The notes: a model not told the origin generated them from the letters alone. A stretch of DNA of 64,000 nucleotides from Mucilaginibacter galii (GCF_014635825.1 NZ_BMDO01000002.1:1-64000), one strand, 5' to 3'; shown: positions 1 through 9,514, numbered from the stretch's first letter. Program-made: numbers and translations.

Positions 1-76
1 TCAATAACCACTTTTAATAACTAACTTTGAAAACGCTTTTACAGCTCTCGCTGCTATCGTTCGCCAGCTAATCGCC

Positions 77-124
77 TGGTCACTTTGCCACGGAATTAGG
101 TGGTCAACATCCCCGGAATATCAA
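77..124. mobile_element. Probable end of an IS21-family insertion sequence (two 24-bp terminal repeats)
   Basis: Two adjacent 24-base units share the pattern TGGTCA, about 9 variable bases, CGGAAT: one at 77-100 and one at 101-124. Multiple tandem TGGTCA...CGGAAT repeats are typical of the ends of IS21-family (istA/istB) elements in Bacteroidota. The body of the element would lie to the left, outside the window; bases 1-76 hold no recognisable coding sequence and would be its subterminal part. The opposite end is not in the window. The family assignment rests on recollection of the repeat pattern, not on a transposase sequence. Confidence 0.6.
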
Positions 125-126
125 CT

Positions 127-160
127 AAAGCGCTTAAATCAATGATTTAGGCGCTTTTTC
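127..160. terminator. Palindromic terminator
   Basis: AAAGCGC-T-TAAATCA at 127-141 pairs with TGATTTA-G-GCGCTTT at 143-157 and is followed by more T residues. The near-perfect palindrome could stop transcription in both directions. It lies directly next to the insertion-sequence end and probably belongs to the gene that the element displaced. Confidence 0.6.
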
Positions 161-683
161 TTTTTCCAAAGAAACGGTTAGTATCTGGTTAGCATCTGAG
201 ACCACAAAATATGCTCACCAAAAACCTTATAATAATCTGTATTAAAAGTGTTTAAATCATTAAACATCTTGACCGAAAATGACGGAACTAACACTTTTGT
301 TTCACTTTTTAAATCATGTGTCATTAGAACCAACATGAATTTGCTTTTCTACCTGAAAAAATGATCAGGTTACAAAAACGATAGGCCTGGACTTTTTTTA
401 TTTCCTAAAGCATATGGAAAAAATTCAAGTTGAAGTTAGCAACGATTACGCTAATACTAATTACGGTAAATTGTCACACTTATTGGGCCCAACAACATTT
501 GACAGATCCGAGCATAATGAATGTATAAAGGCTAGCAATATGAAAAGCAGAATAGAAACATCTAACTACTATTCGGCTGGCTTGAGTTCGTGGCGCTCAA
601 ATTCACTTATAAAGTAAGTAACATCGCTCCTGTTTGATTAGCAAGGGTAAGTGAAAGACGAATGCTTTATAAATGATTCAAGT
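158..683. other. Gene-poor spacer, no convincing gene
   Basis: Between the terminator and the stop of the PAS protein I see no gene with good support. A 67-codon open frame at 414-617 (+) has no promoter, no recognisable domain and an unremarkable composition; it is probably chance. A small tandem repeat of 11 bases (GGTTAGTATCT then GGTTAGCATCT) sits at about 177-198. Confidence 0.5.
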
Positions 684-1301
684 TTACTTCGTCTGCTGCG
701 ATACGTCCCTAATCAAAAACTGTTCAAATTCGTTATCCAGATCTATGCAACTTTGAACAAGCTTTTCAGCGATTGTTCTTACTTGCTCATTTTCTTCTCC
801 TAATATGGTCAATACTTCCGCTAATCCCATAATGTTCGCCAAAGGACGCCGGATATCATGGGATTGTTGTTGAGCGATGTTGCTTAACGTTTTAGTTAAA
901 AAGCGGATATGTTCTGCACGGGACTCGAAAGCTGTAATATCGTAACCGACGCCGATCACGCCATCTATGTTGCCGTGAGCATCAAAATGTGCTTTGTATT
1001 CCCAGTAGGTAATAATATATCCGCCTTTACCGTCCAACTTTCTGAGTGTAGCATTAAAAGTTTGATCGGGTTGTCCTACACATTTATTGTAAGTGATATA
1101 ACTTAACTCATAATCATCTGGGTGCAGGGCAAGTGCAGCCGACCGGATCTCGGAATGGTTATAGAATGAACTGTGCCGACTGATAAAATGATCATTCATG
1201 TAGACATAGTTGGCGCTACTATCAACTTTGACAAGGTAAAAATTTTTGGAGTCAGCTAATAACTGAACTGCCTTTTCATAAGATAAATTTTTAAAATCCA
1301 T
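684..1301 (-). CDS. PAS-domain protein ending in a histidine-kinase dimerisation helix, no ATPase domain
   Basis: 205 aa, predicted cytoplasmic, no signal peptide or membrane segment. Residues about 15-125 form a PAS fold (ending GVIGVGYDITAFESRAEH). Residues 140-195 resemble the DHp helices of HisKA kinases, with an H-box SHDIRRPLANIMG and phospho-acceptor candidate His148. The protein stops there: no N, G1 or G2 box of a HATPase_c domain follows, and none is seen in the other frames downstream. Short PAS-DHp proteins occur in Sphingobacteriaceae, so it may be a natural form and not a truncation. It could be phosphorylated in trans by a neighbouring kinase or act as a dimerisation partner; that is inference. 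It is last in a row of three same-strand sensory genes, 128 bp after the previous one. Confidence 0.8.
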   Translation of the reverse strand: MDFKNLSYEKAVQLLADSKNFYLVKVDSSANYVYMNDHFISRHSSFYNHSEIRSAALALHPDDYELSYITYNKCVGQPDQTFNATLRKLDGKGGYIITYWEYKAHFDAHGNIDGVIGVGYDITAFESRAEHIRFLTKTLSNIAQQQSHDIRRPLANIMGLAEVLTILGEENEQVRTIAEKLVQSCIDLDNEFEQFLIRDVSQQTK

Positions 1302-1429
1302 GTAGTATAAGCAATAGAGATTGCTCTTCGAGCATTCAAAACAGACAATAATACAATTTTATCGCTAATCAATTTGATAAGAAAGACGTCATTGTATTAT
1401 TAAAGGCTAATAGCGCTGAATACTATAGA

Positions 1430-2749
1430 TTATATGTTATGCAACATTACCTTCTGTGGGATCATCGAGCATAAGGGCATGAGCAGGTAAAATGTACTTC
1501 CCTCGTTCTCTTTACTGGTAAACCCAATCTGACCACCTTGAATCTCCGTGAATTCTTTGCAAAGTACCAGCCCTAAACCTGCACCTTTTTCTTTCCCTGT
1601 CCCGAAGGTGGACTTTGCCGATAAAGAGAACAATCCCGGTTGCTTGAATAGTGGTATACCAGCCCCGGTATCTGTTATTGATAACAGGCAGTTGTCCTCC
1701 TTGATTTGTACATCGAAAGAGATTTTCCCACCGGGGTAAGTAAATTTAATCGCGTTGATCGCTAGATTACGGATGACGAGCTGGAGCATGTCCCTGTCGC
1801 CTAAAATGCAGATGTGATCACTAAGCTTATAGATGAACTCTATTCCTTTTTCCTCTGCTATGCCCTTCACTAGTTTAAGTGTTTGGTCAAGGGTGTCATA
1901 CAATCGTAAGTTGGACAATTTGACTTTGACAACTTCCATTTGTCCTTTTGTCCAGGCCAACACATTGGTCAGCAGATAAGCAGTATCCTTCGTGCGGTTC
2001 AGCAGTTGCTTCTGGATGCTTAGGCGCTCAGATTCTTCCAGGTTATAATCAGCGAGCAGTTCTAAAAAGCCCTGGATGGATGTTAATGGTTCTTTGAGGT
2101 CATGTGCCAGTATCGATAGCAATCGATCCTTAGTTTGATTGCTCTGTTCCAGTGCGGTCTCCTTACGCGAAGATTCGTCTTTCTCGCGGTAAAAAGCATT
2201 GCGGATATAGCTAGTGATCAACATTATCATCGCAGCAATGACGATATAAGTGTAACCAAAATCAATCAGTCGGCTTGTAGGCTCAGCATAGGTATTGATT
2301 ATCTGGTTGGGATAAGTATCCTCATAATACAACAAACCAAAAATTGTTATCACATTCAGCGGTAGCCAGATCCAGTACTGCCAAGCGGGAACAGTAGCCA
2401 AAGAAATTAAAAACGATAAAATGAAGATAGCATAGGTAGGACCTGAAATACCAGAATTGTAATAGTAGTTGATAACCAGCAGGGCAATATTGAGCAGTTG
2501 AAAAATGACCAAACAGATGTCGTATTTGCCTTTAAACCTGGATAAATAATAAAGTATGCAGACTAGGATAAAGACAAAGAACATCAGTATAGCCAATGCC
2601 GGCATATCCATTACATAGTTATATAGCGTATTAGACCCAAGTCCAAGTAACACGACTATGCAAACAGCATGAAAGATCCGGGATTCCAGTGTAGATGCTT
2701 CTGGATTACCAACCAAGTGAATCCAGTATTCTTTTAATCGGTGTATCAT
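1430..2749 (-). CDS. Membrane-bound sensor histidine kinase
   Basis: 439 aa. Residues about 25-185 contain roughly six hydrophobic segments with no large periplasmic loop, so the sensor is the membrane domain itself. A linker precedes a HisKA domain with H-box LLSILAHDLKEPLTSIQGF (His216). The HATPase_c domain shows N-box NLAINAIKF (Asn332), G1 box DTGAGIP (from Asp360) and G2 box GAGLGLVL (389-396), so the kinase core looks complete. It starts 54 bp downstream of the ethylene-receptor-like kinase and is probably co-transcribed with it. No response regulator lies nearby, so its partner is unknown. The signal cannot be read from the sequence. Confidence 0.88.
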   Translation of the reverse strand: MIHRLKEYWIHLVGNPEASTLESRIFHAVCIVVLLGLGSNTLYNYVMDMPALAILMFFVFILVCILYYLSRFKGKYDICLVIFQLLNIALLVINYYYNSGISGPTYAIFILSFLISLATVPAWQYWIWLPLNVITIFGLLYYEDTYPNQIINTYAEPTSRLIDFGYTYIVIAAMIMLITSYIRNAFYREKDESSRKETALEQSNQTKDRLLSILAHDLKEPLTSIQGFLELLADYNLEESERLSIQKQLLNRTKDTAYLLTNVLAWTKGQMEVVKVKLSNLRLYDTLDQTLKLVKGIAEEKGIEFIYKLSDHICILGDRDMLQLVIRNLAINAIKFTYPGGKISFDVQIKEDNCLLSITDTGAGIPLFKQPGLFSLSAKSTFGTGKEKGAGLGLVLCKEFTEIQGGQIGFTSKENEGSTFYLLMPLCSMIPQKVMLHNI

Positions 2750-2803
2750 ACTGTTTACCAGATCTGATGAAAAATGATAATGAGCTATTCATTTCACGTT
2801 TAT

Positions 2804-4516
2804 TTAAGATTGAATCGTTTGATATAATTTTGATTGTAGTATTGCGCGACCATTTGTTTCAAACTGAGTTTCCTCTTTTTGAAACTTGATGCTGAAAGTG
2901 CTTCCAACCTCAGGTATACTATCTGCTTCAATTTGAGCACCCAGAGATTCAAGCTGTGTTTTAACCAGATACAACCCAACCCCTCTTGCGCCGGGATAGT
3001 TGTGAAAAGTGGTGTACAAATTAAATAGTTTGGAGCCATATTTTTCCAGGTCTATGCCTCGGCCGTTGTCCTTAAGTTCCAGTACCGTTCGTCCATCGTC
3101 GTTTATGTAAGAGTTGATCGTAAGCTGTAGCTGTTTATGGGTATTGCGGTATCGGATTGCGTTGGACACTAATTGTTCTATAATACTTTGCAGGTATACC
3201 TTAGAAAAATACACCTGCGGTATGCCTAAGTTACAGGATATTTGGATGTTAATACCATCAAATTGGGTACTTATCGCCCGTAACGATTCGCTGATCTCAT
3301 AATAAAGGTTTAATATTTCCTGCTCCATAACTTGATCACGGGCTTGGATGACATCTGCCAGATCATCTAAGGTAGTAGTTAAAGCTTTAGTTACTTGTCT
3401 CGTCATAAAGAGAAGATCAAGGTTTCCTTTATCGAGGTTTTCCGTACTCACCATATCGGTTAAAGCAGATAAGTTACTGGTATGATTGCGTATGTTATGT
3501 GACAGTACGTAACTGAAGTTTTTAAGCTGCTGCTTTTTTTCTTTCGTTACTGTTAATGCTGAAGTTAAGGCAAGTTCATGACTCTTGTAACGGTCAATGT
3601 CCATAAGTATCCCTCTGAGTTTAATTACTTCACCGGTTTCATTCTTAACAGGTTCACCGGTATGCCTGACCCAAACCATTTTTCCGCCTTGTGTCAAGGT
3701 TTGTACTTCGAGGTCCCATTTTTCACCAGCTGTGATTGCTCTATTCATAGCCTGCTCCAAACTTTCTGTATAAGGGTCTGGATAATACGAAGCGATGTCA
3801 TCCTCATATATATTACGGTCATAGGGAAGTTCCAGGATATCATAAACGGTTTTTGACCAGGTGCGTTTCCCGGAAACCAAATCTAGTTCCCATCCACCTA
3901 CACAAGCAATTCTACCGGCCTCGGACAAAAGAAACTCATTAGCCGCTAACCGTTCTTCAGTAACCTTCCGTTTATCAATCTCTGCTTCCAGGTCGGTTAA
4001 GGAGCGCAGCCGTAAGATAGAAGGGAATACCCGGTATATCTGATATACCGTGGCTAAGGATATTACCGCGGTTGCTAAACGCAGGAGTGCACTGAAGCGG
4101 TATGCTGGCCACCAAAAAATAAGTGCATCGGCAAAGTGTGTTAAGCCGCAAAGCATAATAAAACCTATAAAGAATAAAAATATGCGATGAAAGGGAATAT
4201 CCGGCCTCTTTCTAAGTAAGCGGTAAAGGAGAAAAGGAATGGCAAAGTAAGCCGCCCAAATAGCGATATCAGAGACAATATAAAGCCAGCCATGAAAGTC
4301 TGTCCAGTTCCCGCAATGCCACCGGGCAGGGAAATCAGCAGTACTAAATATCTTATTAAAGAAATCAAGTATTTGATTACTTATAGCAATATGGGGCGGG
4401 GCAGCAACAGCAGGTATTGGCTGTCCACACATTGGGCCACAGGAAGATGGGAAGTTTAGAGATGACGCGGTATTTGCCTGTATCGTAGCGTCACCGGCGA
4501 TAGGAGTTGTTAACAT
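2804..4516 (-). CDS. Hybrid of ethylene-receptor-like membrane domain, PAS domain and histidine kinase
   Basis: 570 aa. After a Cys-containing N-terminal stretch (Cys26, Cys30, Cys68), residues about 78-170 form three membrane helices that match the ethylene-binding domain of ETR1 and cyanobacterial Etr1. Asp83, Tyr90, Ile93-Pro94, Cys123 and His127 reproduce ETR1 Asp25, Tyr32, Ile35-Pro36, Cys65 and His69 with identical spacing; Cys65 and His69 bind the Cu(I) that holds ethylene. The motif CGLTH corresponds to plant CGATH. A PAS domain follows (about 190-310), then a DHp helix with FSYVLSHNIRNHTSNLS (His340), and a HATPase_c domain with N-box LVSNAIRY (Asn452), DNGRGI (Asp483) and GVGLYLV (from Gly512). 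First gene of the three-gene sensory row, divergent from the helicase gene. The fold assignment is strong; ethylene or copper binding is inference, and another small ligand is possible. Confidence 0.87.
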   Translation of the reverse strand: MLTTPIAGDATIQANTASSLNFPSSCGPMCGQPIPAVAAPPHIAISNQILDFFNKIFSTADFPARWHCGNWTDFHGWLYIVSDIAIWAAYFAIPFLLYRLLRKRPDIPFHRIFLFFIGFIMLCGLTHFADALIFWWPAYRFSALLRLATAVISLATVYQIYRVFPSILRLRSLTDLEAEIDKRKVTEERLAANEFLLSEAGRIACVGGWELDLVSGKRTWSKTVYDILELPYDRNIYEDDIASYYPDPYTESLEQAMNRAITAGEKWDLEVQTLTQGGKMVWVRHTGEPVKNETGEVIKLRGILMDIDRYKSHELALTSALTVTKEKKQQLKNFSYVLSHNIRNHTSNLSALTDMVSTENLDKGNLDLLFMTRQVTKALTTTLDDLADVIQARDQVMEQEILNLYYEISESLRAISTQFDGINIQISCNLGIPQVYFSKVYLQSIIEQLVSNAIRYRNTHKQLQLTINSYINDDGRTVLELKDNGRGIDLEKYGSKLFNLYTTFHNYPGARGVGLYLVKTQLESLGAQIEADSIPEVGSTFSIKFQKEETQFETNGRAILQSKLYQTIQS

Positions 4517-4870
4517 ATGTTGTGATGAAGGGAGTGCTTGAATACCCCCTTCGTGTAATTAGGGGTAGATACGTGTTTAAACTTCTTTAAGTTACGTTAT
4601 GTGAAAATAAACAAACAGGTTGTATTCTTACTTGATAAATTCAAGCTTAGAATTGATAATATTAGCCTTAACAATGAAATAATATTTTCCGGATTTTTTT
4701 TATTTGTAAATTATTCGGGAAGGTTGCGAGGCATTAAGTTTTCTAATCAACGGCTGTATGTGAAGCTGTTTGTTTTCCATACTTGGGATAAATGATACAT
4801 CAAATTCAAATAGCTGAATTTAAGTTCGTGTAGTATTTTTTAATAAATTAGAGCTCTTATAAACCCTGTA
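4517..4870. other. Divergent intergenic region between kinase row and helicase gene
   Basis: 354 bp, AT-rich. It must hold the promoters for the minus-strand sensory genes and for the plus-strand helicase gene, but I find no good TAnnTTTG box in either direction. An open frame at 4601-4795 (+) has no features of a real gene. Confidence 0.4.
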
Positions 4871-7800
4871 ATGCAAGAAACTATACTTCCTAAATTAGAA
4901 GCCTCAAGAAAAGAACTTTTAGATCTTGGGATGCGCAACACTTTACTTAATTATAAGAGTCCAAAAGCAAGAGGCCTTCATATTGTACAAGAGCAGTCTA
5001 GTAGCATATTTAATATTCTTGTACGGCAAAATAAAGCCATGACATTTCTTGGTCGTCCGGGAAAAGAAGAGGATGAAACATTGTTTGAACTTCCTGCACT
5101 TAGCGAACCGGAATTGCAGGATGCTTATAATGATACCCGGCTTCAGACCAATGATACAGAACAAAAGCTGCAAACCAAAATACTCAATACCTACTATTTC
5201 GCAAAAACTAGTATTGAAGAGCAGGGATTGAACATATTGTACCTTTCGATGGGAATGCTCAATTGGTTTGAAAAGGGGAATACGGAAGAATGCAGGTTAG
5301 CACCTCTGATTTTAGTACCAGTAACTTTGGAGCGTTCAAGTGCAAACGAGCGCTTTCGCTTACGCTACTCAGGAGCGGAGATAGGAGCCAATTTGTCCTT
5401 ACAGGCTAAAATGATGGTCGATTTTAACATTACCATTCCGGATCTTCCCGAGCAGGAAGAACTGGACCTTAGCAGCTACATAAATGATATAGCGCACCGC
5501 ATAGGGCATCAGGAGAATTGGAAAGTAGATACAGATGCAATAGAGCTAGGCTTTTTTTCATTTGGTAAGTTCATGATTTATCACGATCTGGACAGCACTA
5601 AATGGCCCGATGCAAAAAAGCCATATAATAATACTATCCTTCAATCGCTATTCGGTGGCGGGTTTATGGAACCGCAGCCTTCAGTTGGAGAAGACCACTA
5701 TCTGGATACTGAGACTAATGCTAATGAACTATTACATGTAGTTGATGCAGACAGCTCACAGGTAATTGCAATGCTTGCTGTACATGAGGGGCGAAATATG
5801 GTTATCCAGGGACCTCCCGGTACCGGCAAATCTCAGACCATAACTAACCTTATTGCTAATGCTGTGGGAAATGGTAAAAAAGTATTGTTTGTAGCTGAGA
5901 AAATGGCGGCGTTAGAAGTGGTGAAACGAAGGCTTGACAATATTAATCTTGGCGAAGCATGCTTAGAATTGCATAGCCATAAAGCAAATAAGCGAGAACT
6001 TCATGATGGGCTTAAGAAAGTCCTTGAACTGGGAAAACCCACATTAGCGCATCTTGAAGAAGAAGTAAAAATTTTAGGTTCCCTGATCAATGAATTGAAT
6101 ACATATTGCAGTGAAGTTAACTCCCAAATAGCACAGAGTGGACATTCAGCGCAGGAGGTAATTGGAGAACTGCTCAAAATATCAGGATCCTATAAAAATT
6201 ATAAATTCCCACGATTGCTAATTGAGGATCTTTCTGCCTGGACTGTTTCTAAGATGAAAACAGCGGAGTTATTGTCCGAGCAAATACAGACGAGGCTTAC
6301 AAAGATAGGCCAGCCGGAAAAGCTTTTATTTCATGGTACTTCTTTAACTATTTTTTTACCAAGGGACGAAGAAATTACAAAAGAATATTTAACTGCGGCT
6401 ATTAATAGCACAACGGATTTGCTCAAATCAGGAGAGGATATAGCAGCCTCTCTGTTACTTCCTCTTCCTATAGATATAGCATCTATTGTAAAAGTAGCTG
6501 AAATAGCAACATTAGCTTCAAAAAATCCGGGTACTGCCTCAATGGCTATTAATGACAGTGCCTGGCTTAATCATCAGGCAGATATTAAAGACCTATTTGA
6601 AGCAGGTATCCGCCTATCTGAATTACGCCAAAAATACGACCCGCTGTTTATCCCCGAAGCATGGGAACAGAATGTGCTCGAAATACGGCAAAATTTAGTA
6701 GCCCATGGAGGAAAGTGGTATAAGTTTTTAATAGGCGATTATAAAAAGAGCGTTAAACAACTGGCTGGTTTGCTAAATACATCTATGCCAGATGACCTGG
6801 ATAATAAACTGGTGTATGTTACAGCTTTAATGGACGGAAAGCGCTTAGCTGCTTCAATACAATCTTTAGAGCCTCTTGCACAAAGGCTTTTTGGAAACCA
6901 ATGGCAAAAGTTACGCAGTAACTGGCAGGTACTTAAAGATGCATCGGTCTATCTGCAATCGGTACATCAGGCAATCCAACAGGAAAAAATACCAACGGCT
7001 TTTCTTTCTTATCTTGATAAAAATGATTCTACGGAAATAGCTGGTAAAAATGCAGTCTTATTAAAAGAAAATCTAACTAAGCAACACGAAATTATAGCAA
7101 CACTTTTAAATAAGATGGGCTATAATGATCCGCTTTTTACAAATAACTCATTATTGGAACAACTCACTGTACTACAAAAATGGTTTACCGACTTACCTGA
7201 GATTCATGAGGCTGTATCATGGAATGTACTCAAAGAAAATATTGTGAAACAAGGTGCCAATTACCTTTTAACGGCGATAGAGGGTTGGCCGGACGCATCT
7301 CTTCATTTACAAACAGCGCTCAAAAAAACATGGTATGACTATCTTATAGAACAGGCTATGGTCAATAACCCTGCCTTAAGAAAATTTGAGCGTTCCAGCC
7401 ATGAAGAAGTGATAGAGAAATTTAAAAAGCTGGATATCCTAAACCAATATTACAACAGGGCAAAAGTTGCACTCAAGCATTGGGAGGGCGTCCCTAAGCA
7501 AGAAGGTGGCGGCCAGATCAATATCCTCAGGAGTGAATTTAACCGTAAAGCCAGGCACATGCCTATACGAAGGTTAATGCAGGAAGCAGGATTGGCCATA
7601 CAGGCGATTAAGCCGGTTATCATGATGAGCCCGATGTCTATCGCTAACTTTCTCCCTCCAGATAGTATTGAGTTTGACCTTGTGATATTCGATGAAGCGA
7701 GCCAGGTACGCCCGGTTGATGCATTAGGAGCAATATTAAGAGGCAAACAAATTGTTGTTGTAGGCGATACAAAACAAATGCCGCCAACCAGTTTCTTTGA

Positions 7801-9514
7801 TAAGATGAACACCGAGACTGATGATGAGGAAAATGTAACGGCAGACATGCAAAGCATTTTAGGAATGTGTGATGCGCAAGGAACTCCTCAGCGCATGTTG
7901 CGCTGGCATTACCGCAGCAGGCACGAATCTTTAATCAGCTTGTCTAACCAGGAATTCTATGAGAACAAACTGGTAATTTTTCCAAGCCCGGGCTCCAAAT
8001 ACAGAATGGGGCTTATCTTTCACCATCTCCCGGATACATATTATGATAAAGGTAAAACACGGACTAACCCTAAAGAAGCAGAAAAAGTAGCTGATGCCGT
8101 TATTGAACATGCACTGCAGTATCCAAAGCTTAGCTTGGGCGTGGTTGCCTTTAGCACTGCCCAAATGCAGGCCATACAAAATGCTCTTGAAATAAGGAGA
8201 AGGATGAACCCTGATGTTGAAAATTTCTTCAGGAGCCATACTGATGAACCATTTTTTGTAAAAAATCTTGAGAACGTGCAGGGTGATGAAAGGGATGTAA
8301 TCTTTATAAGTATAGGCTATGGAAGGTTAGAAGATGGGAAAGTCCCGATGAGTTTTGGCCCTTTAAATAATGAGGGCGGTGAACGCAGGTTAAACGTACT
8401 CATAACGAGGGCAAAAAGCCGTTGCGAGGTGTTTACCAATATAACAGCTAGCGACATTACACCGGGACCTAATGCTAAATTTGGTATTCGCTCCCTTAAA
8501 AGCTTCCTATACTTTGCAGAGCATGGCAAGTTTGAAAGCGACAAAGAAGTTATTGAGGTAAAACATCAACCCTTTGAACAGGTTGTTGCAGATAGCCTTC
8601 GAAATGAAGGATATACTGTAAGGGAAAAAATAGGATCTGCAGGTTTTTATATTGATTTAACAATTGTAGATAATAATAACCCAGGAAGGTATTTGTTAGG
8701 GATAAGCTGCGATGGTAAATCGTATGCTTCGGCGAAATCAGCGCGTGACCGTGATCGCCTTAGAAATGCAGTACTGGAGGGTATGGGCTGGAAATTGTAC
8801 AATGTTTGGAGTACCGATTGGTTCCGAAACCCTTCAAAAGAGTTACGCTTATTAATAGCTACTATTGAAAAAGCCAAAGTAGAGGTAGAGCACAATGATG
8901 CTATTGAAGAGGAAATGCAGGAAGAGCTAAAAAGCCTTATACGCGAAGCTCCACAAGAAATAACGATATTATTGCCTACTTATCAGTCTGCAATACTATC
9001 AAAAGAAATAGCCGGAGGTGAATTGCATTTGTTTCCTTTAGGAAAATTAAGCAAGTGGATTGAAGACGTAGTAAAGGTGGAAAGCCCTGTGCATTTTGAA
9101 GAAATGGCACGAAGGATAGCTGATTCAAATGGCATATCAAAAATAGGCAGCCGGGTACGCGCCACACTTGTAGAAGCCTGTGACTATGCTGCCAAAATGG
9201 GCATTATTGTAAAGAAAGGAGATTTCTTATGGTATCCAGAAATGCAGGTTCCTTATATAAGAGAAAGAAGCTCCCTGCCGTCCAGTGCTCGTAAAATTAG
9301 CCTTATATCTCCTGAAGAAATTAATTTAGCCATTAAAAAAGTGGTAGAAAATTCAATAGCCATACAAGCAGACAATGCAGTGCCTCTCATTGCTAAACTA
9401 TTCGGATTTGGCAGGGTGACTGAAGACATGCGCAAATATCTTATTGAATCAATCGACAATGCGTTAATTAACAAGATTATAGTCAAAGAAAATGATTTTT
9501 TGAAATGTGTTTAG
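4871..9514 (+). CDS. DUF4011 / superfamily I helicase / Vsr-like nuclease / DUF3320 protein (hhe-type)
   Basis: 1547 aa, cytoplasmic. Residues about 8-250 match DUF4011 (LLDLGMRNTLLNYKSPKARG). An SF1 (UPF1-like) helicase core follows: Walker A GPPGTGKS at 314-321, Walker B DEASQ at 941-945, then GDTKQMPP, a C-terminal motif VQGDERDVIFIS and NVLITRAKSR. The Walker A and B blocks are separated by about 600 residues of helical insert. Residues about 1230-1330 are a Vsr/MTES_1575-type PD-(D/E)xK nuclease: Glu1236, Asp1262 and GISCDGKSY with Asp1281, then ARDRDRLR and STDWFRNP. The end (about 1400-1547) resembles DUF3320. This architecture is, as I recall, that of the single-gene anti-phage factor hhe reported among predicted bacterial defence genes. 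All catalytic motifs look intact, so an active protein is expected. It stands alone; neighbours on both sides are unrelated. Confidence 0.9.
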   Translation: MQETILPKLEASRKELLDLGMRNTLLNYKSPKARGLHIVQEQSSSIFNILVRQNKAMTFLGRPGKEEDETLFELPALSEPELQDAYNDTRLQTNDTEQKLQTKILNTYYFAKTSIEEQGLNILYLSMGMLNWFEKGNTEECRLAPLILVPVTLERSSANERFRLRYSGAEIGANLSLQAKMMVDFNITIPDLPEQEELDLSSYINDIAHRIGHQENWKVDTDAIELGFFSFGKFMIYHDLDSTKWPDAKKPYNNTILQSLFGGGFMEPQPSVGEDHYLDTETNANELLHVVDADSSQVIAMLAVHEGRNMVIQGPPGTGKSQTITNLIANAVGNGKKVLFVAEKMAALEVVKRRLDNINLGEACLELHSHKANKRELHDGLKKVLELGKPTLAHLEEEVKILGSLINELNTYCSEVNSQIAQSGHSAQEVIGELLKISGSYKNYKFPRLLIEDLSAWTVSKMKTAELLSEQIQTRLTKIGQPEKLLFHGTSLTIFLPRDEEITKEYLTAAINSTTDLLKSGEDIAASLLLPLPIDIASIVKVAEIATLASKNPGTASMAINDSAWLNHQADIKDLFEAGIRLSELRQKYDPLFIPEAWEQNVLEIRQNLVAHGGKWYKFLIGDYKKSVKQLAGLLNTSMPDDLDNKLVYVTALMDGKRLAASIQSLEPLAQRLFGNQWQKLRSNWQVLKDASVYLQSVHQAIQQEKIPTAFLSYLDKNDSTEIAGKNAVLLKENLTKQHEIIATLLNKMGYNDPLFTNNSLLEQLTVLQKWFTDLPEIHEAVSWNVLKENIVKQGANYLLTAIEGWPDASLHLQTALKKTWYDYLIEQAMVNNPALRKFERSSHEEVIEKFKKLDILNQYYNRAKVALKHWEGVPKQEGGGQINILRSEFNRKARHMPIRRLMQEAGLAIQAIKPVIMMSPMSIANFLPPDSIEFDLVIFDEASQVRPVDALGAILRGKQIVVVGDTKQMPPTSFFDKMNTETDDEENVTADMQSILGMCDAQGTPQRMLRWHYRSRHESLISLSNQEFYENKLVIFPSPGSKYRMGLIFHHLPDTYYDKGKTRTNPKEAEKVADAVIEHALQYPKLSLGVVAFSTAQMQAIQNALEIRRRMNPDVENFFRSHTDEPFFVKNLENVQGDERDVIFISIGYGRLEDGKVPMSFGPLNNEGGERRLNVLITRAKSRCEVFTNITASDITPGPNAKFGIRSLKSFLYFAEHGKFESDKEVIEVKHQPFEQVVADSLRNEGYTVREKIGSAGFYIDLTIVDNNNPGRYLLGISCDGKSYASAKSARDRDRLRNAVLEGMGWKLYNVWSTDWFRNPSKELRLLIATIEKAKVEVEHNDAIEEEMQEELKSLIREAPQEITILLPTYQSAILSKEIAGGELHLFPLGKLSKWIEDVVKVESPVHFEEMARRIADSNGISKIGSRVRATLVEACDYAAKMGIIVKKGDFLWYPEMQVPYIRERSSLPSSARKISLISPEEINLAIKKVVENSIAIQADNAVPLIAKLFGFGRVTEDMRKYLIESIDNALINKIIVKENDFLKCV

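Noticed and set aside
414-617. 67-codon open frame (+)
   Set aside because: No promoter, ribosome-binding site, domain or coupling to neighbours; likely chance in a gene-poor stretch.
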